Source: Pirellulaceae bacterium (GTDB lineage Bacteria; Planctomycetota; Planctomycetia; Pirellulales; Pirellulaceae). Taken from it: DNA of 11,418 bases. This document shows positions 1-6,996 of the stretch, one piece after another (within the stretch, counting starts at the first letter, position 1; each line of letters starts with the position of its first letter). The translations under genes and the position numbers were made by a program. The stretch spans positions 1-11,418 of the forward strand of contig JABDKS010000070.1 in the NCBI GenBank assembly GCA_013002105.1. The letters run 5' to 3'. The notes beneath the pieces were generated by a model that saw only the letters and a program-made list of their open reading frames with translations, was not told the origin of the DNA and ran no database searches.

Positions 1-761
1 CCGGCGCTTACTTGGCTCACAATTCGATTCCTGTTCAATTCACCGACGAAGACTTTGACCAAGTGGTCACCGGTAACTTCGTGACCAAAGTCATCTACCT
101 ACCAGATCCCGATTTCCAAGGTCCTGCTTTGGCCGGTATCGATACCCTGGTCAGCACTCGACTGGATCCAGGCGTCGACCCAATCGTCGAAGCCGACCGT
201 CGTGGTTCGATTCTTGCCATCATCCGACTGGGTGACAAAGACATCGAAATGCCCGGCACCGATCGACTCGGTGGCATGGGTGGAGCAATGATGGGCCCAC
301 CCATCGCTGGCTTGCCGGCACCTTTCGCCCTGGCGATGACCGAAGGCTGTGGTGGACCGTTTCAGTGCAAAAGTAGCGACGGTGCTTGTGGACCTGGTGG
401 ATGTGGCCCCGGCTGCTCGCCAACACCTGGACAATTGCCCGGCATGATCTCCGGTGTCAACGCACCTCAATACGGCATGCCAATGAGCGGAACACCGATC
501 GGATTGCCTGGACCACCCCACATCCCAATGGGACACCCAGCATCGTTGACCAAACACGTGATTCGCAACCATACCCCGATGCACATTCCACGCCCCGTGG
601 ACACGATGAAAATCGATGTGCGTCACCAGCCCGGCTACAGCTATCCCAATCCTGTCAGTCGAGTGCGAATCACCGAACAGAATATCCATCCGGGTGTTCC
701 AGCCGGTCGCGGGCTGTACCAGCACAGCAGCCAAGCCGTCGATCCCAACTGCCGGCCGTAA
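1..761 (+). CDS. Secreted Pro/Gly/Met-rich protein with Cys cluster, 5'-truncated by the window edge
   Basis: The frame is open from the first bases of the window (codons from position 3 read G-A-Y-L-A-H) and stops at TAA 759-761. The first usable start is a TTG at 12, but the gene almost certainly begins upstream. The visible N-terminal part (IPVQF...YLPDP...EADRRG...AIIRLG) matches the C-terminal third of the next gene (950-1690), whose protein has about 140 further residues before this point. After the shared segment comes a low-complexity Gly/Pro/Met region, a cluster of five cysteines (codons 348-416) and a basic Pro/His-rich tail. I recognise no catalytic motif and no named family. A surface or cell-wall structural role is inferred from composition and from the paralogue's signal peptide. 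It has its own terminator (791-830), so it is probably not cotranscribed with the next gene. Confidence 0.8.
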   Translation, partial: GAYLAHNSIPVQFTDEDFDQVVTGNFVTKVIYLPDPDFQGPALAGIDTLVSTRLDPGVDPIVEADRRGSILAIIRLGDKDIEMPGTDRLGGMGGAMMGPPIAGLPAPFALAMTEGCGGPFQCKSSDGACGPGGCGPGCSPTPGQLPGMISGVNAPQYGMPMSGTPIGLPGPPHIPMGHPASLTKHVIRNHTPMHIPRPVDTMKIDVRHQPGYSYPNPVSRVRITEQNIHPGVPAGRGLYQHSSQAVDPNCRP

Positions 762-790
762 AACGCCAGCGGGGGAGAAGCACGAGAAAC

Positions 791-830
791 AAAACGCGGC
801 GTAGATCGATTCCATCTCGCCGCGTTTTTT
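791..830 (+). terminator. Intrinsic terminator after the first gene
   Basis: A perfect 11-bp inverted repeat pairs AAAACGCGGCG (791-801) with CGCCGCGTTTT (818-828). AGAT (803-806) and ATCT (814-817) can add four pairs inside the loop, with one base bulged. The 3' arm runs directly into six T (825-830). It lies 29 nt after the stop codon. The A-tract on the 5' side means it could also work on the other strand. Confidence 0.88.
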
Positions 831-949
831 CCTATCCAAGTCATCACCCGATTCCAAACAGTTCATCGAACAACCGTGGATGATCTGCGTCGGGTAACCA
901 ACACCTGTCGATTTCTATTTCGGCAATACCACGATTGAAAAGATCGGTG

Positions 950-1690
950 ATGCGACGCGAAAACCTGTCACGACGATTCACAATCACCGCGATGACCGTC
1001 CCGGCCATTGCCGCGATGATATTCGTGTGGACATGCTGCCAATCGCAGGCGGCCGAACCGTCTGAGTTCTTGCCGCCACACGGGCAACATTCGCTTTATT
1101 CCGCAGACATGCCGGCAGGTGTCGTCGGTCAGGCTCGCTTGAATCGTCGTGGTCCAGTCGCCAACTACTTCCAGCCCGTCGCATTCAGTGGACCACCGGG
1201 TGTTCGTTTTGCACTACCCAACGGTGCGAACATCAGCGAGAGCGAAGAAAACTTGATGGCAGGACTGTTGATCGGTTCGGTCTATCGATTCCAAATCTCC
1301 GGCATTCCGCAACAGGAAGGCGCCGAACTGTATCCGACTGTGGAGCTGATTGACCGCACGTATCCGCCGCAGGGATTGGCGACCCTGTATCCGATTCCGA
1401 TCAAGATCGACGAAACCGACATGCGGGCGGCATTGGACGGACATTTGGTGACGCGAGTGGTCTATTTGGAAGACCCACAAACCGCGCTGCCGCTGGAGCA
1501 AACCGCTCAACAAGCCAACGTGATGGACATCGCCCAGCATCAGGACGCACTGAAGGTTGCCGACCGCTTTGGTCGACCCGTCGCGATCATTCGCATCGGT
1601 TCGCTGGCACCACCGCGTGCACCGTCGTTGATGCCACAGTTTTACTTCGGTTTCCCAAGCTGGGCGCCAATTTTCCAAACCGAAAAGTAG
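950..1690 (+). CDS. Secreted hypothetical protein, paralogue of the preceding gene
   Basis: A 246-aa protein from ATG 950; an in-frame TTG at 935 would add five residues. ATG is preferred because it gives a standard signal peptide: basic n-region RRENLSRR, hydrophobic core to about residue 28, likely cleavage after SQA (residues 32-34). The mature protein has a middle segment (residues 70-140, VYRFQISGIP...YPTVELIDRTYPP) and a C-terminal segment (147-217) with YLEDP and ADRFGRPVAIIRIG. The second segment aligns with the start of the truncated gene at 1-761. Cysteines occur only in the signal peptide, so unlike that paralogue it has no Cys cluster. The lipoprotein gene at 1702 starts 11 bp after the stop, suggesting one transcript. 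I do not recognise the family. Export is well supported; a structural envelope role is inference. Confidence 0.8.
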   Translation: MRRENLSRRFTITAMTVPAIAAMIFVWTCCQSQAAEPSEFLPPHGQHSLYSADMPAGVVGQARLNRRGPVANYFQPVAFSGPPGVRFALPNGANISESEENLMAGLLIGSVYRFQISGIPQQEGAELYPTVELIDRTYPPQGLATLYPIPIKIDETDMRAALDGHLVTRVVYLEDPQTALPLEQTAQQANVMDIAQHQDALKVADRFGRPVAIIRIGSLAPPRAPSLMPQFYFGFPSWAPIFQTEK

Positions 1691-1701
1691 TCGAGTTCAC
1701 G

Positions 1702-3156
1702 ATGCGTTCTTTTGCGAGCCGTTCCACGCTTGTCGTTGTTTGCGCCCTACTGGCCGCAGGTTGCCAAACGGCTGCGCACAATCAGGGTGGTCTTACCGTG
1801 CCGCCAACGCAGTCGTCCAGCACGCCGCAAACCAGTTCTGCGATGATGCCCGGCCAAAGTAACGCGGCCAACCCGGGGGCGCCGATCGCGCAGGTTGGCT
1901 ACAACGGTCCGATCGATCCGCAGGTGCCCCCCCAATACGCCACAGCCCGAGGACCGATGCCTGCGGGAGCTCTACCGATTGGTCCCGGTCCATTGCAGTC
2001 ACTGCCAATGCAGTCCAGTCAGTTCGCACCCACTCAGGCAAGTCCCGCCGGATACCGACCGATCGCCAGTGCGTTGGTGCATACCGGTCAAGGCGGACCG
2101 ATCAGAAACACAATCAACGCTGTCGGCGGGCAAATGCACGCCGGGTGTCAATCGTGCGGCAACGGTGGTTGCCAAAGTGGTGATTGCGAAAACACGCAAC
2201 CATTCGGTTATGTCGAAATTGCGCCCCAGGGCTGGAATGCGTATGGCGTCGATCCGCAGGAATTTATTTGTGACGGCGGCGACAATCCGCCCGAAGCAAA
2301 ATTGACGCAAACCGATCAAATCGTCGGCCTGCAACCCGAAGACACAGTCGTGCATTACACCAGTGATGCGGGCGACATCGAATTCCAAGCCAGCAATCGT
2401 GTTTGTGTTTATTCGCCCCGATTCGCATCGATCCGAAAAGTAACCCAAGCGATCGCGGGCGAAAAGGTGGTCGGTTCGTCGCTGGTTGATCGACCGGTCG
2501 GTCCAGGGAGATTCGAAGTCGACCTGGGCGGTTTAGTGATGCAAGACTCCCTGGAACTCGGGCACGCCGACGTGGCTCGTGGACTCGATTCGCTTCGTGA
2601 TCGAAACCGAGGCGTTCGTGTCGAAGGTGACTGGGCACCGGTTTCCAGCAGCAACGTGCTGGACGTTTTGGCGACGATTTCGAATCTTCAAACCGGCGAG
2701 ATGGCCGACGAACAGATCGCGTTGCTGCAAGAAGGCGCCAACGCCGCGGTCGCTTGGACCATCGGCGAATCGGTCGAAGTCGCCGTGGAGGACATGAGGG
2801 CACCAGTCATCACACGTGATCAAACGCTTGATGCCTTCACCGTCTATGAATTCCCTGATGCAGGACGATTGCGGATCGTCAAGATGGCCGACAAGGAGCA
2901 CGCTCCGTCGGGCGACGAAGTTGGATTCGCGATTCGGGTTCAGAACGTAGGTGATTCCGCCGTGAATCAAGTGGTCATTACGGACAACTTGATCACGCGA
3001 ATGGAGTATGTACCCGACAGTCAAGAATCGGATCGGGAGGTGGAATTCACCACCCACGCCAATTCCGGCCAATCGCTACGCCTGCAGTGGGAACTCAAAG
3101 AACCGCTGAAGGTCGGTGAGAGTTTGCTGATCGAATTCCGTTGCAAGGTGCGATAA
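1702..3156 (+). CDS. DUF11-domain lipoprotein with Cys cluster
   Basis: A 484-aa protein. The N-terminus is a lipoprotein signal peptide with lipobox L17-A-A-G-C21, so the mature protein should be lipidated at Cys21. Residues 22-140 are Pro/Gln/Ser-rich and probably disordered. A Cys/Gly segment follows with C149, C152, C157 and C162. A folded middle region spans about 165-370. Residues 388-482 (RLRIVKMADKEHAPSGDEVG, then IRVQNVGDSAVNQVVITDNL and an ending LLIEFRCKVR) match the DUF11 pattern, an Ig-like beta-sandwich common in bacterial surface proteins and abundant in planctomycetes. There is no enzymatic motif. It lies 11 bp after its upstream neighbour and probably shares its transcript. 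The DUF11 call is from motif memory; a role in envelope architecture is inferred. No convincing intrinsic terminator follows. Confidence 0.85.
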   Translation: MRSFASRSTLVVVCALLAAGCQTAAHNQGGLTVPPTQSSSTPQTSSAMMPGQSNAANPGAPIAQVGYNGPIDPQVPPQYATARGPMPAGALPIGPGPLQSLPMQSSQFAPTQASPAGYRPIASALVHTGQGGPIRNTINAVGGQMHAGCQSCGNGGCQSGDCENTQPFGYVEIAPQGWNAYGVDPQEFICDGGDNPPEAKLTQTDQIVGLQPEDTVVHYTSDAGDIEFQASNRVCVYSPRFASIRKVTQAIAGEKVVGSSLVDRPVGPGRFEVDLGGLVMQDSLELGHADVARGLDSLRDRNRGVRVEGDWAPVSSSNVLDVLATISNLQTGEMADEQIALLQEGANAAVAWTIGESVEVAVEDMRAPVITRDQTLDAFTVYEFPDAGRLRIVKMADKEHAPSGDEVGFAIRVQNVGDSAVNQVVITDNLITRMEYVPDSQESDREVEFTTHANSGQSLRLQWELKEPLKVGESLLIEFRCKVR

Positions 3157-3230
3157 AAACGGCTCGCCAAAGAAACGGGCGTTTCGACGTGACGGATTCA
3201 CCCGGATCGTCGTTTCTCGCAGGCCAGTTC

Positions 3231-3294
3231 GTCGCTCGTAGGCCAGAACCTGTCCTGGCAAAGTCGCAGCTGGACAGGTCGTGGCTTACGCGAC
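3231..3294. repeat. REP-like imperfect palindrome (intergenic)
   Basis: Arms CGTAGGCCAGAACCTGTCC (3237-3255) and GGACAGGTCGTGGCTTACG (3272-3290) pair over 19 positions, with one G-T wobble and one 2-nt internal mismatch. After a 2-nt bulge, GTCG (3231-3234) pairs with CGAC (3291-3294). The loop is 16 nt. Just upstream, TCGCAGGCCAG (3217-3227) nearly duplicates TCGTAGGCCAG (from 3236). There is no T-tract, so it is not a standard intrinsic terminator. Size, imperfect pairing and intergenic position resemble repetitive extragenic palindromes. Only one full copy is present in this window, so dispersal across the genome is unproven. Confidence 0.55.
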
Positions 3295-3351
3295 TGCCCC
3301 TGGCGACTGCGAAACTGCGTTGTTCTCTGCATCGGCTGCCGGTCCAAGGAC

Positions 3352-3357
3352 TATAAT
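3352..3357 (+). promoter_or_regulatory. Possible -10 element upstream of the methyltransferase gene
   Basis: An exact TATAAT hexamer lies 62 bp before the ATG at 3420. No good -35 hexamer sits at 16-18 bp spacing and there is no TG extension, so the call rests on the -10 match alone. Confidence 0.25.
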
Positions 3358-3419
3358 TCGTCCCACCAATTGGCTTCATTCATTCGCCTCTCTTTTTTGT
3401 CTCGCTGCGGTTTCCCGTC

Positions 3420-4274
3420 ATGATGATGCGTTGGACGATTTGGTCACTTGCCGTTTTGATCGTCGTTGGTATTGGCTGCCGCCGGTACCGCAAAGACCTG
3501 GACTATGACTACGACGTGGTTCAGACATGGGAAGTCGACGCACTGCAGTACGGTTCGATCGTCCAGTTTGAATCGGTGTTCTGGGAACCCGACGACAGCG
3601 CCTCATTGCGCGAACTGATTATAGAAAAAGAAATCTGTTCGGGCCGCTCCGTTTTGGAAATCGGCACGGGCACGGGACTGATTTCGATTCTGTGTGCGCA
3701 AAACGACGCCGACTCAGTGGTGGCGACTGAGATCAACCCGGCTGCGGTCGCTAACGCCAGGTATAACGCCGCGATGCTTGCCGACGGGTTGTCGATCGAA
3801 GTGCGACAGGTGTCTGAAAAAACACCGGGCGCTTATTCGGTGATTCGTGACAAAGAACGCTTTGACTTGATCTTGTCCAATCCGCCTTGGGAAGACGGCA
3901 AGATCGCCAAGCCGGCAGACTACGCTTTTTATGATCCTGATTTTGCGTTGATGGACTCCTTGCTCGATGGGCTCCCCAAACATCTCAATCCCGGTGGTCG
4001 GTGTTTGTTGGCTTACGGTCACGTCCCGGCGATCCAGCGTTTGCAAGCCGCCGCCAAAGAGCGCGGATACCAAATCGAGGTCTTGGACGAGCGAGAACTC
4101 AGTGAACTTCCCCAAGACTTCCTGCCCGGAATGCTGGTCGAGATCCGTCTTCCGCTGGCGGGGTCACGTCAGGCTGACGCGACAAAAAGTCAACCATCGA
4201 CCGCGGCGAACACCGAACCGAGCACACCAAATGATGTTCCATTGGAGTCGGAATCTGACGTGGTGGGTCAATAA
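3420..4274 (+). CDS. SAM-dependent methyltransferase with N-terminal membrane/lipoprotein anchor
   Basis: A 284-aa protein. The fold is a class I Rossmann methyltransferase: motif I VLEIGTGTG (residues 78-86) binds SAM, acidic E104 in ATEINP ends strand 2, and N154-P-P-W157 is the (N/D)PPY-type motif IV seen in PrmC/HemK-like and small-domain MTases that act on amide or amino nitrogens. The substrate cannot be told from sequence. Residues 5-19 form a hydrophobic stretch ending G-I-G-C20, so the N-terminus is either a lipoprotein signal (poor lipobox, G at -3) or a transmembrane anchor. Three consecutive ATG codons (3420, 3423, 3426) open the frame. No Shine-Dalgarno is visible and the next in-frame option, a GTG at 3516, has none either. 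The C-terminal 40 residues are Ser/Thr/Pro-rich and probably disordered. Neighbours give no clue to the target. Confidence 0.82.
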   Translation: MMMRWTIWSLAVLIVVGIGCRRYRKDLDYDYDVVQTWEVDALQYGSIVQFESVFWEPDDSASLRELIIEKEICSGRSVLEIGTGTGLISILCAQNDADSVVATEINPAAVANARYNAAMLADGLSIEVRQVSEKTPGAYSVIRDKERFDLILSNPPWEDGKIAKPADYAFYDPDFALMDSLLDGLPKHLNPGGRCLLAYGHVPAIQRLQAAAKERGYQIEVLDERELSELPQDFLPGMLVEIRLPLAGSRQADATKSQPSTAANTEPSTPNDVPLESESDVVGQ

Positions 4275-4557
4275 GTCGTCTTAGCGACGTGGGTGGGCGC
4301 CGCTATGGGAACGTGATGGCGCAATCGGAGCCATAACGAGGCATCATCGCCCTACGCGTTGCTGAGGATGGTGTCAAGCAGCAAAATATTCTTTGCAAAA
4401 GGTGCTCAAAAGGTGGCTTGATTTGGCTTGCGAACCGTGACTGTGCGTCACTAACATGAATTCATCTCACGACGTCTTTATTCATTATTATTTCAGTCGG
4501 TTGCAACTTTGTTTCTGATTGCGTCGTAATGACTCCCATGCAGCGGGATGGTTTCGA
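4275..4557. other. Intergenic region with weak hairpins
   Basis: 283 bp with no convincing gene. TTGCTG (4359-4364) can pair with CAGCAA (4379-4384), followed by an A/T-rich stretch that could serve as a weak terminator for the methyltransferase gene. The alternative pairing GCAAA/TTTGC downstream competes with it. The last 100 bp before the next gene are AT-rich and may hold its promoter; no clear hexamers were identified. Confidence 0.35.
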
Positions 4558-4863
4558 ATGATCCACTACACCTGCGATCGATGTAAACGACAGATCGATA
4601 CGGCAAGCCAAACACGGTACGTCGTTAAGATCGAAGTCCAGACGGCTCCAGAAGAATTTTCAGCGGAGCTGGAAGACGACGTCGATCACCTTTCTGAACT
4701 GCATCAGATTTTGGAGAACCTCAGTGACGAGGATCTGCAAGATACTGACGATGAAGCTTGTCAGTTGGGATCTTACGATCTCTGTCCTGACTGCCATCAG
4801 CAGTTTCTCAAAAATCCTCTTGGTCGCGATGCGATGCTCGCGATTGGATTCAGCAACAACTAG
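4558..4863 (+). CDS. Small CxxC/CxxC protein, zinc-ribbon-like
   Basis: A 101-aa protein from ATG 4558. A TTG at 4519 is in frame, but the ATG starts right before the conserved-looking MIHYTCDRCKR and is preferred. Two CxxC pairs, C6-C9 near the N-terminus and C76-C79 near the C-terminus (CPDC), are spaced as in a split zinc ribbon; a further C68 lies before the second pair. Between them is a strand-rich segment (RYVVKIEVQ) and a long acidic helix (residues 31-66, rich in D/E/L). There is no signal peptide, so it should be cytoplasmic. Zinc binding is inferred from the cysteine spacing; the function is unknown. The gene converges on the minus-strand gene ending at 4909, 45 bp away. Confidence 0.75.
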   Translation: MIHYTCDRCKRQIDTASQTRYVVKIEVQTAPEEFSAELEDDVDHLSELHQILENLSDEDLQDTDDEACQLGSYDLCPDCHQQFLKNPLGRDAMLAIGFSNN

Positions 4864-4908
4864 TTGCACCATCGCAATCCATGCTTGGACCAGCGACACG
4901 AACGACGG

Positions 4909-5994
4909 TTAACCATCATTCGTTAGGTCGCTACCGCTTGCGACTTCACCAGTCAGCGTCTGCTGTGCATGATCGTCACTACCGGTGAGCGATGCGAATT
5001 GATCTCGCGCGTCGTGGTAATCCAGCGCTGCCACACGGATGTCCATCGGCAAGCGGCTAATCTCACGATCCAGATAGGGATCGGCATGACCGGTCAACAA
5101 ACGCGTGATCCATCCATCCGATGGTCGCGGTGAATCGAGATCCAATTTCGCAGCAACGTGTCGCAACATGGTCGAAAGTGTTTGCGGCGACCCGGTGATG
5201 CGATGTTGTTGACTGAGTTGACGAAGCTTATGCTCGGCATCGGCAACTTCGTTGGCCAATTGAGCGGCGCTGCTGTCGCCGCTACGGTGCGCCGCGACCA
5301 CGAACTTGGCGCCTCCCAAGGTTTTGACTTGTTTGTCCCAGCCGGCAAAACCCCGTTGCATCGATTGGGCTCTGACCGTGACATCAATCAAGCCACCTCG
5401 CCATTGCTTGGGGACACGCAACGTCAGCTTGAACGACTTTTCACCTTCGAGCACTTGTTGCGAGGTCCATCGCAATTTGAAATAGACGCCGCGTCCGCGA
5501 TTGATGGATCCCGATGCGGTGACCGCTTGGACCGCCGCGATCTGGTTGAACTGTCTGGATTCGATTTGTTTGCTGCCGCTGTCGGCACCGATGCTGCCGT
5601 TGGCAGTGTTGCCGTAGTGACCCTCCAAGGACAGGCCCAGCGATTTTGACTTTTCCGCCGTCGTCTTGATTTGGATGGGTCCGTCGATGTGGCTTGCCAA
5701 CTCCGTTCGTGGGGCGTAGTCCGCAATTTGGACCGCGCGGTCGCGTGGCTGGCACAGAACCAGCCACTGATCGATCTGAGGCACCGAGGGTGACGCGATC
5801 AACGACGATAACCGTAGATCACAGACCACTAACGTCGGATCATCACCAGCCGCGACGGCGGGGATCGTTCGCGGCAGGTCGAAATGGATCACCGGTTCAT
5901 CGGCAAAGGTCGCCGCAGACACAACACTGGCCAATGTCAGGGCGACGGACAAGCGAAAACTTGCTGCGAGGTGATACGCTGAGATGAAATACAT
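4909..5994 (-). CDS. Secreted hypothetical protein
   Basis: A 361-aa protein. The start at 5994 is fixed by a good Shine-Dalgarno, AAGGAG six bases upstream, and by the signal peptide it creates: MYFISAYHLAAS, then a hydrophobic run to SVVSAATFA, with likely cleavage near residue 31. The frame stays open upstream to 6150, but that extension has no RBS and would bury the signal peptide. The mature part begins ADEPVIHFDLP. The middle (about 80-215) has alternating strand-like segments (VYFKLRW, KLTLRVP, LIDVTVRA) suggesting a beta-rich domain. Residues 240-265 form an amphipathic, possibly coiled-coil helix (AAQLANEVADAEHKLRQLSQQ region). I recognise no family or catalytic motif. A hairpin-rich region lies upstream (6110-6249). 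Export to the periplasm or surface is well supported; the role is unknown. Confidence 0.8.
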   Translation of the reverse strand: MYFISAYHLAASFRLSVALTLASVVSAATFADEPVIHFDLPRTIPAVAAGDDPTLVVCDLRLSSLIASPSVPQIDQWLVLCQPRDRAVQIADYAPRTELASHIDGPIQIKTTAEKSKSLGLSLEGHYGNTANGSIGADSGSKQIESRQFNQIAAVQAVTASGSINRGRGVYFKLRWTSQQVLEGEKSFKLTLRVPKQWRGGLIDVTVRAQSMQRGFAGWDKQVKTLGGAKFVVAAHRSGDSSAAQLANEVADAEHKLRQLSQQHRITGSPQTLSTMLRHVAAKLDLDSPRPSDGWITRLLTGHADPYLDREISRLPMDIRVAALDYHDARDQFASLTGSDDHAQQTLTGEVASGSDLTNDG

Positions 5995-6109
5995 GGCGAG
6001 CTCCTTTTTGGGCGAACACAAAACAGGTCCGTCGTCGCCAAACACGTTGCGATGGATAAACACCGTGCAATGGATGTTGGGCGTCGGGAACGGGCCTGCT
6101 CGAGTCATA

Positions 6110-6249
6110 CAAGACATTCCGAATTGTCTTGCCGGATCATCCGGGATCAAACGAGCGTCGTTGGATCTCCGCTTCCGTCCCAGGAAGGGGCTCGCGAACG
6201 ACGTCCTGGGTCGTGACGTCGTCGCGGCGACTCAAAGATACGTCGCCGC
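6110..6249. repeat. Cluster of inverted repeats in the 5995-6363 gap
   Basis: This 369-bp gap has no convincing gene. In it I see five inverted repeats: CAAGACA/TGTCTTG (6110-6131), CCGGA/TCCGG (6132-6144), CCCAGGA/TCCTGGG (6179-6210), ACGACGTC/GACGTCGT (6198-6222, extendable with CGCG on both sides) and GCGGCGAC/GTCGCCGC (6224-6249). All named arms are perfect. The third and fourth overlap and exclude each other. None is followed by a T-tract on either strand, so they are not ordinary terminators. They could form a structured leader for the minus-strand gene starting at 5994, or the 3' end of the miaE transcript. Confidence 0.5.
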
Positions 6250-6363
6250 AGGGCGTCGGCAAGCGGACGATCGCCACCGCGATCAGCGGCTCCGTGATGC
6301 GTCGGGTTTGTGAAACACCAGCGTCGATCGATAGGCTCTACCGCGGCGAGGCGTGAAACAAAT

Positions 6364-6945
6364 CTAGCTGTGCATCCGGGGCAGATCACTGCCCTTTGCC
6401 AAGATGGCGGATTCTTGGGCGGACAGTTGGTCCAATCGCCGGCGCACTTCTTCACGCGAGGCAAAATGTTCGGCCAAGCGGACGTAGGTGGTGTGATGGC
6501 GGGCTTCGCTCTCGAAAAGCCCAGCATAGAAATCAGCCAACTCGTTATCGCGTGGTCGCACATGGGACGCAAGCAAATGAAAGCGTTCGCAACTGCGGGC
6601 TTCGATCAGTGATGCGATCAAGAGTCGATCGACCGCCCGCATCGGCTCTTTGGTGGTGACCAGTCCATTGAGTTCGCGACCGTAGTGCCCGCTGGCGAGA
6701 CGCCGAAAGGGAATCTTCCGCTCGTCCAGGATTTCCAGAACCATGTGAAAGTGTTCCAGCTCTTCTTGAATGATCACCGACATCTCGCGACAAAGGTCAC
6801 GGTTTTCGGTGTAGGCATTCATCAAATTCATCGCCGTCGACGCCGCTTTGCGTTCGCAATGCGCGTGATCGAGCAATATCTCGTCCAGATTCTCATCCAC
6901 TTGATGGAGCCAGCGCTGCGTCGATTCGCTCTGCAAATGCAACAT
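6364..6945 (-). CDS. miaE: tRNA-(ms2io6A)-hydroxylase MiaE
   Basis: A 193-aa protein with the carboxylate-bridged di-iron pattern of MiaE: E31 in LLDHAHCERKAAST, the ExxH pair E62-H65 (EELEHFH), E115 in SLIEARSCERF, and the second ExxH pair E147-H150 (ESEARHHTTY). MiaE hydroxylates the isopentenyl group of ms2i6A at tRNA position 37 using O2, a late step after MiaA and MiaB, neither of which is in this window. The start is taken as ATG 6945 because family members typically begin with a short M-L-x-L sequence just before the first helix. A TTG at 6987 would add 14 residues; neither has a Shine-Dalgarno. Length is normal for the family. The gene follows ftsY by 51 bp on the same strand and is probably cotranscribed with it. 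Confidence 0.88.
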   Translation of the reverse strand: MLHLQSESTQRWLHQVDENLDEILLDHAHCERKAASTAMNLMNAYTENRDLCREMSVIIQEELEHFHMVLEILDERKIPFRRLASGHYGRELNGLVTTKEPMRAVDRLLIASLIEARSCERFHLLASHVRPRDNELADFYAGLFESEARHHTTYVRLAEHFASREEVRRRLDQLSAQESAILAKGSDLPRMHS

Positions 6946-6996
6946 GAAATTCGTTGGGGGCAGTGAGGGACTTGCTGAGCGTGTCAACGCGGCGGG

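Noticed and set aside
99..866. A 255-aa open frame antisense to the first gene
   Set aside because: It lies fully opposite a well-supported coding frame, is rich in Arg/His/Trp/Ser and runs through the terminator. It is a shadow frame.
3967..4284. A 105-aa plus-strand frame inside the methyltransferase gene
   Set aside because: It overlaps the intact methyltransferase frame and has no motif.
4901..4926. Possible bidirectional terminator between the convergent genes
   Set aside because: Only a short AACGA/TCGTT pairing around GGTTAACC is visible, with no T-tract on either strand.
5995..6150. 52-residue N-terminal extension of the secreted protein at 4909-5994
   Set aside because: It has no ribosome-binding site and would place the signal peptide inside the protein, whereas ATG 5994 has AAGGAG at good spacing.
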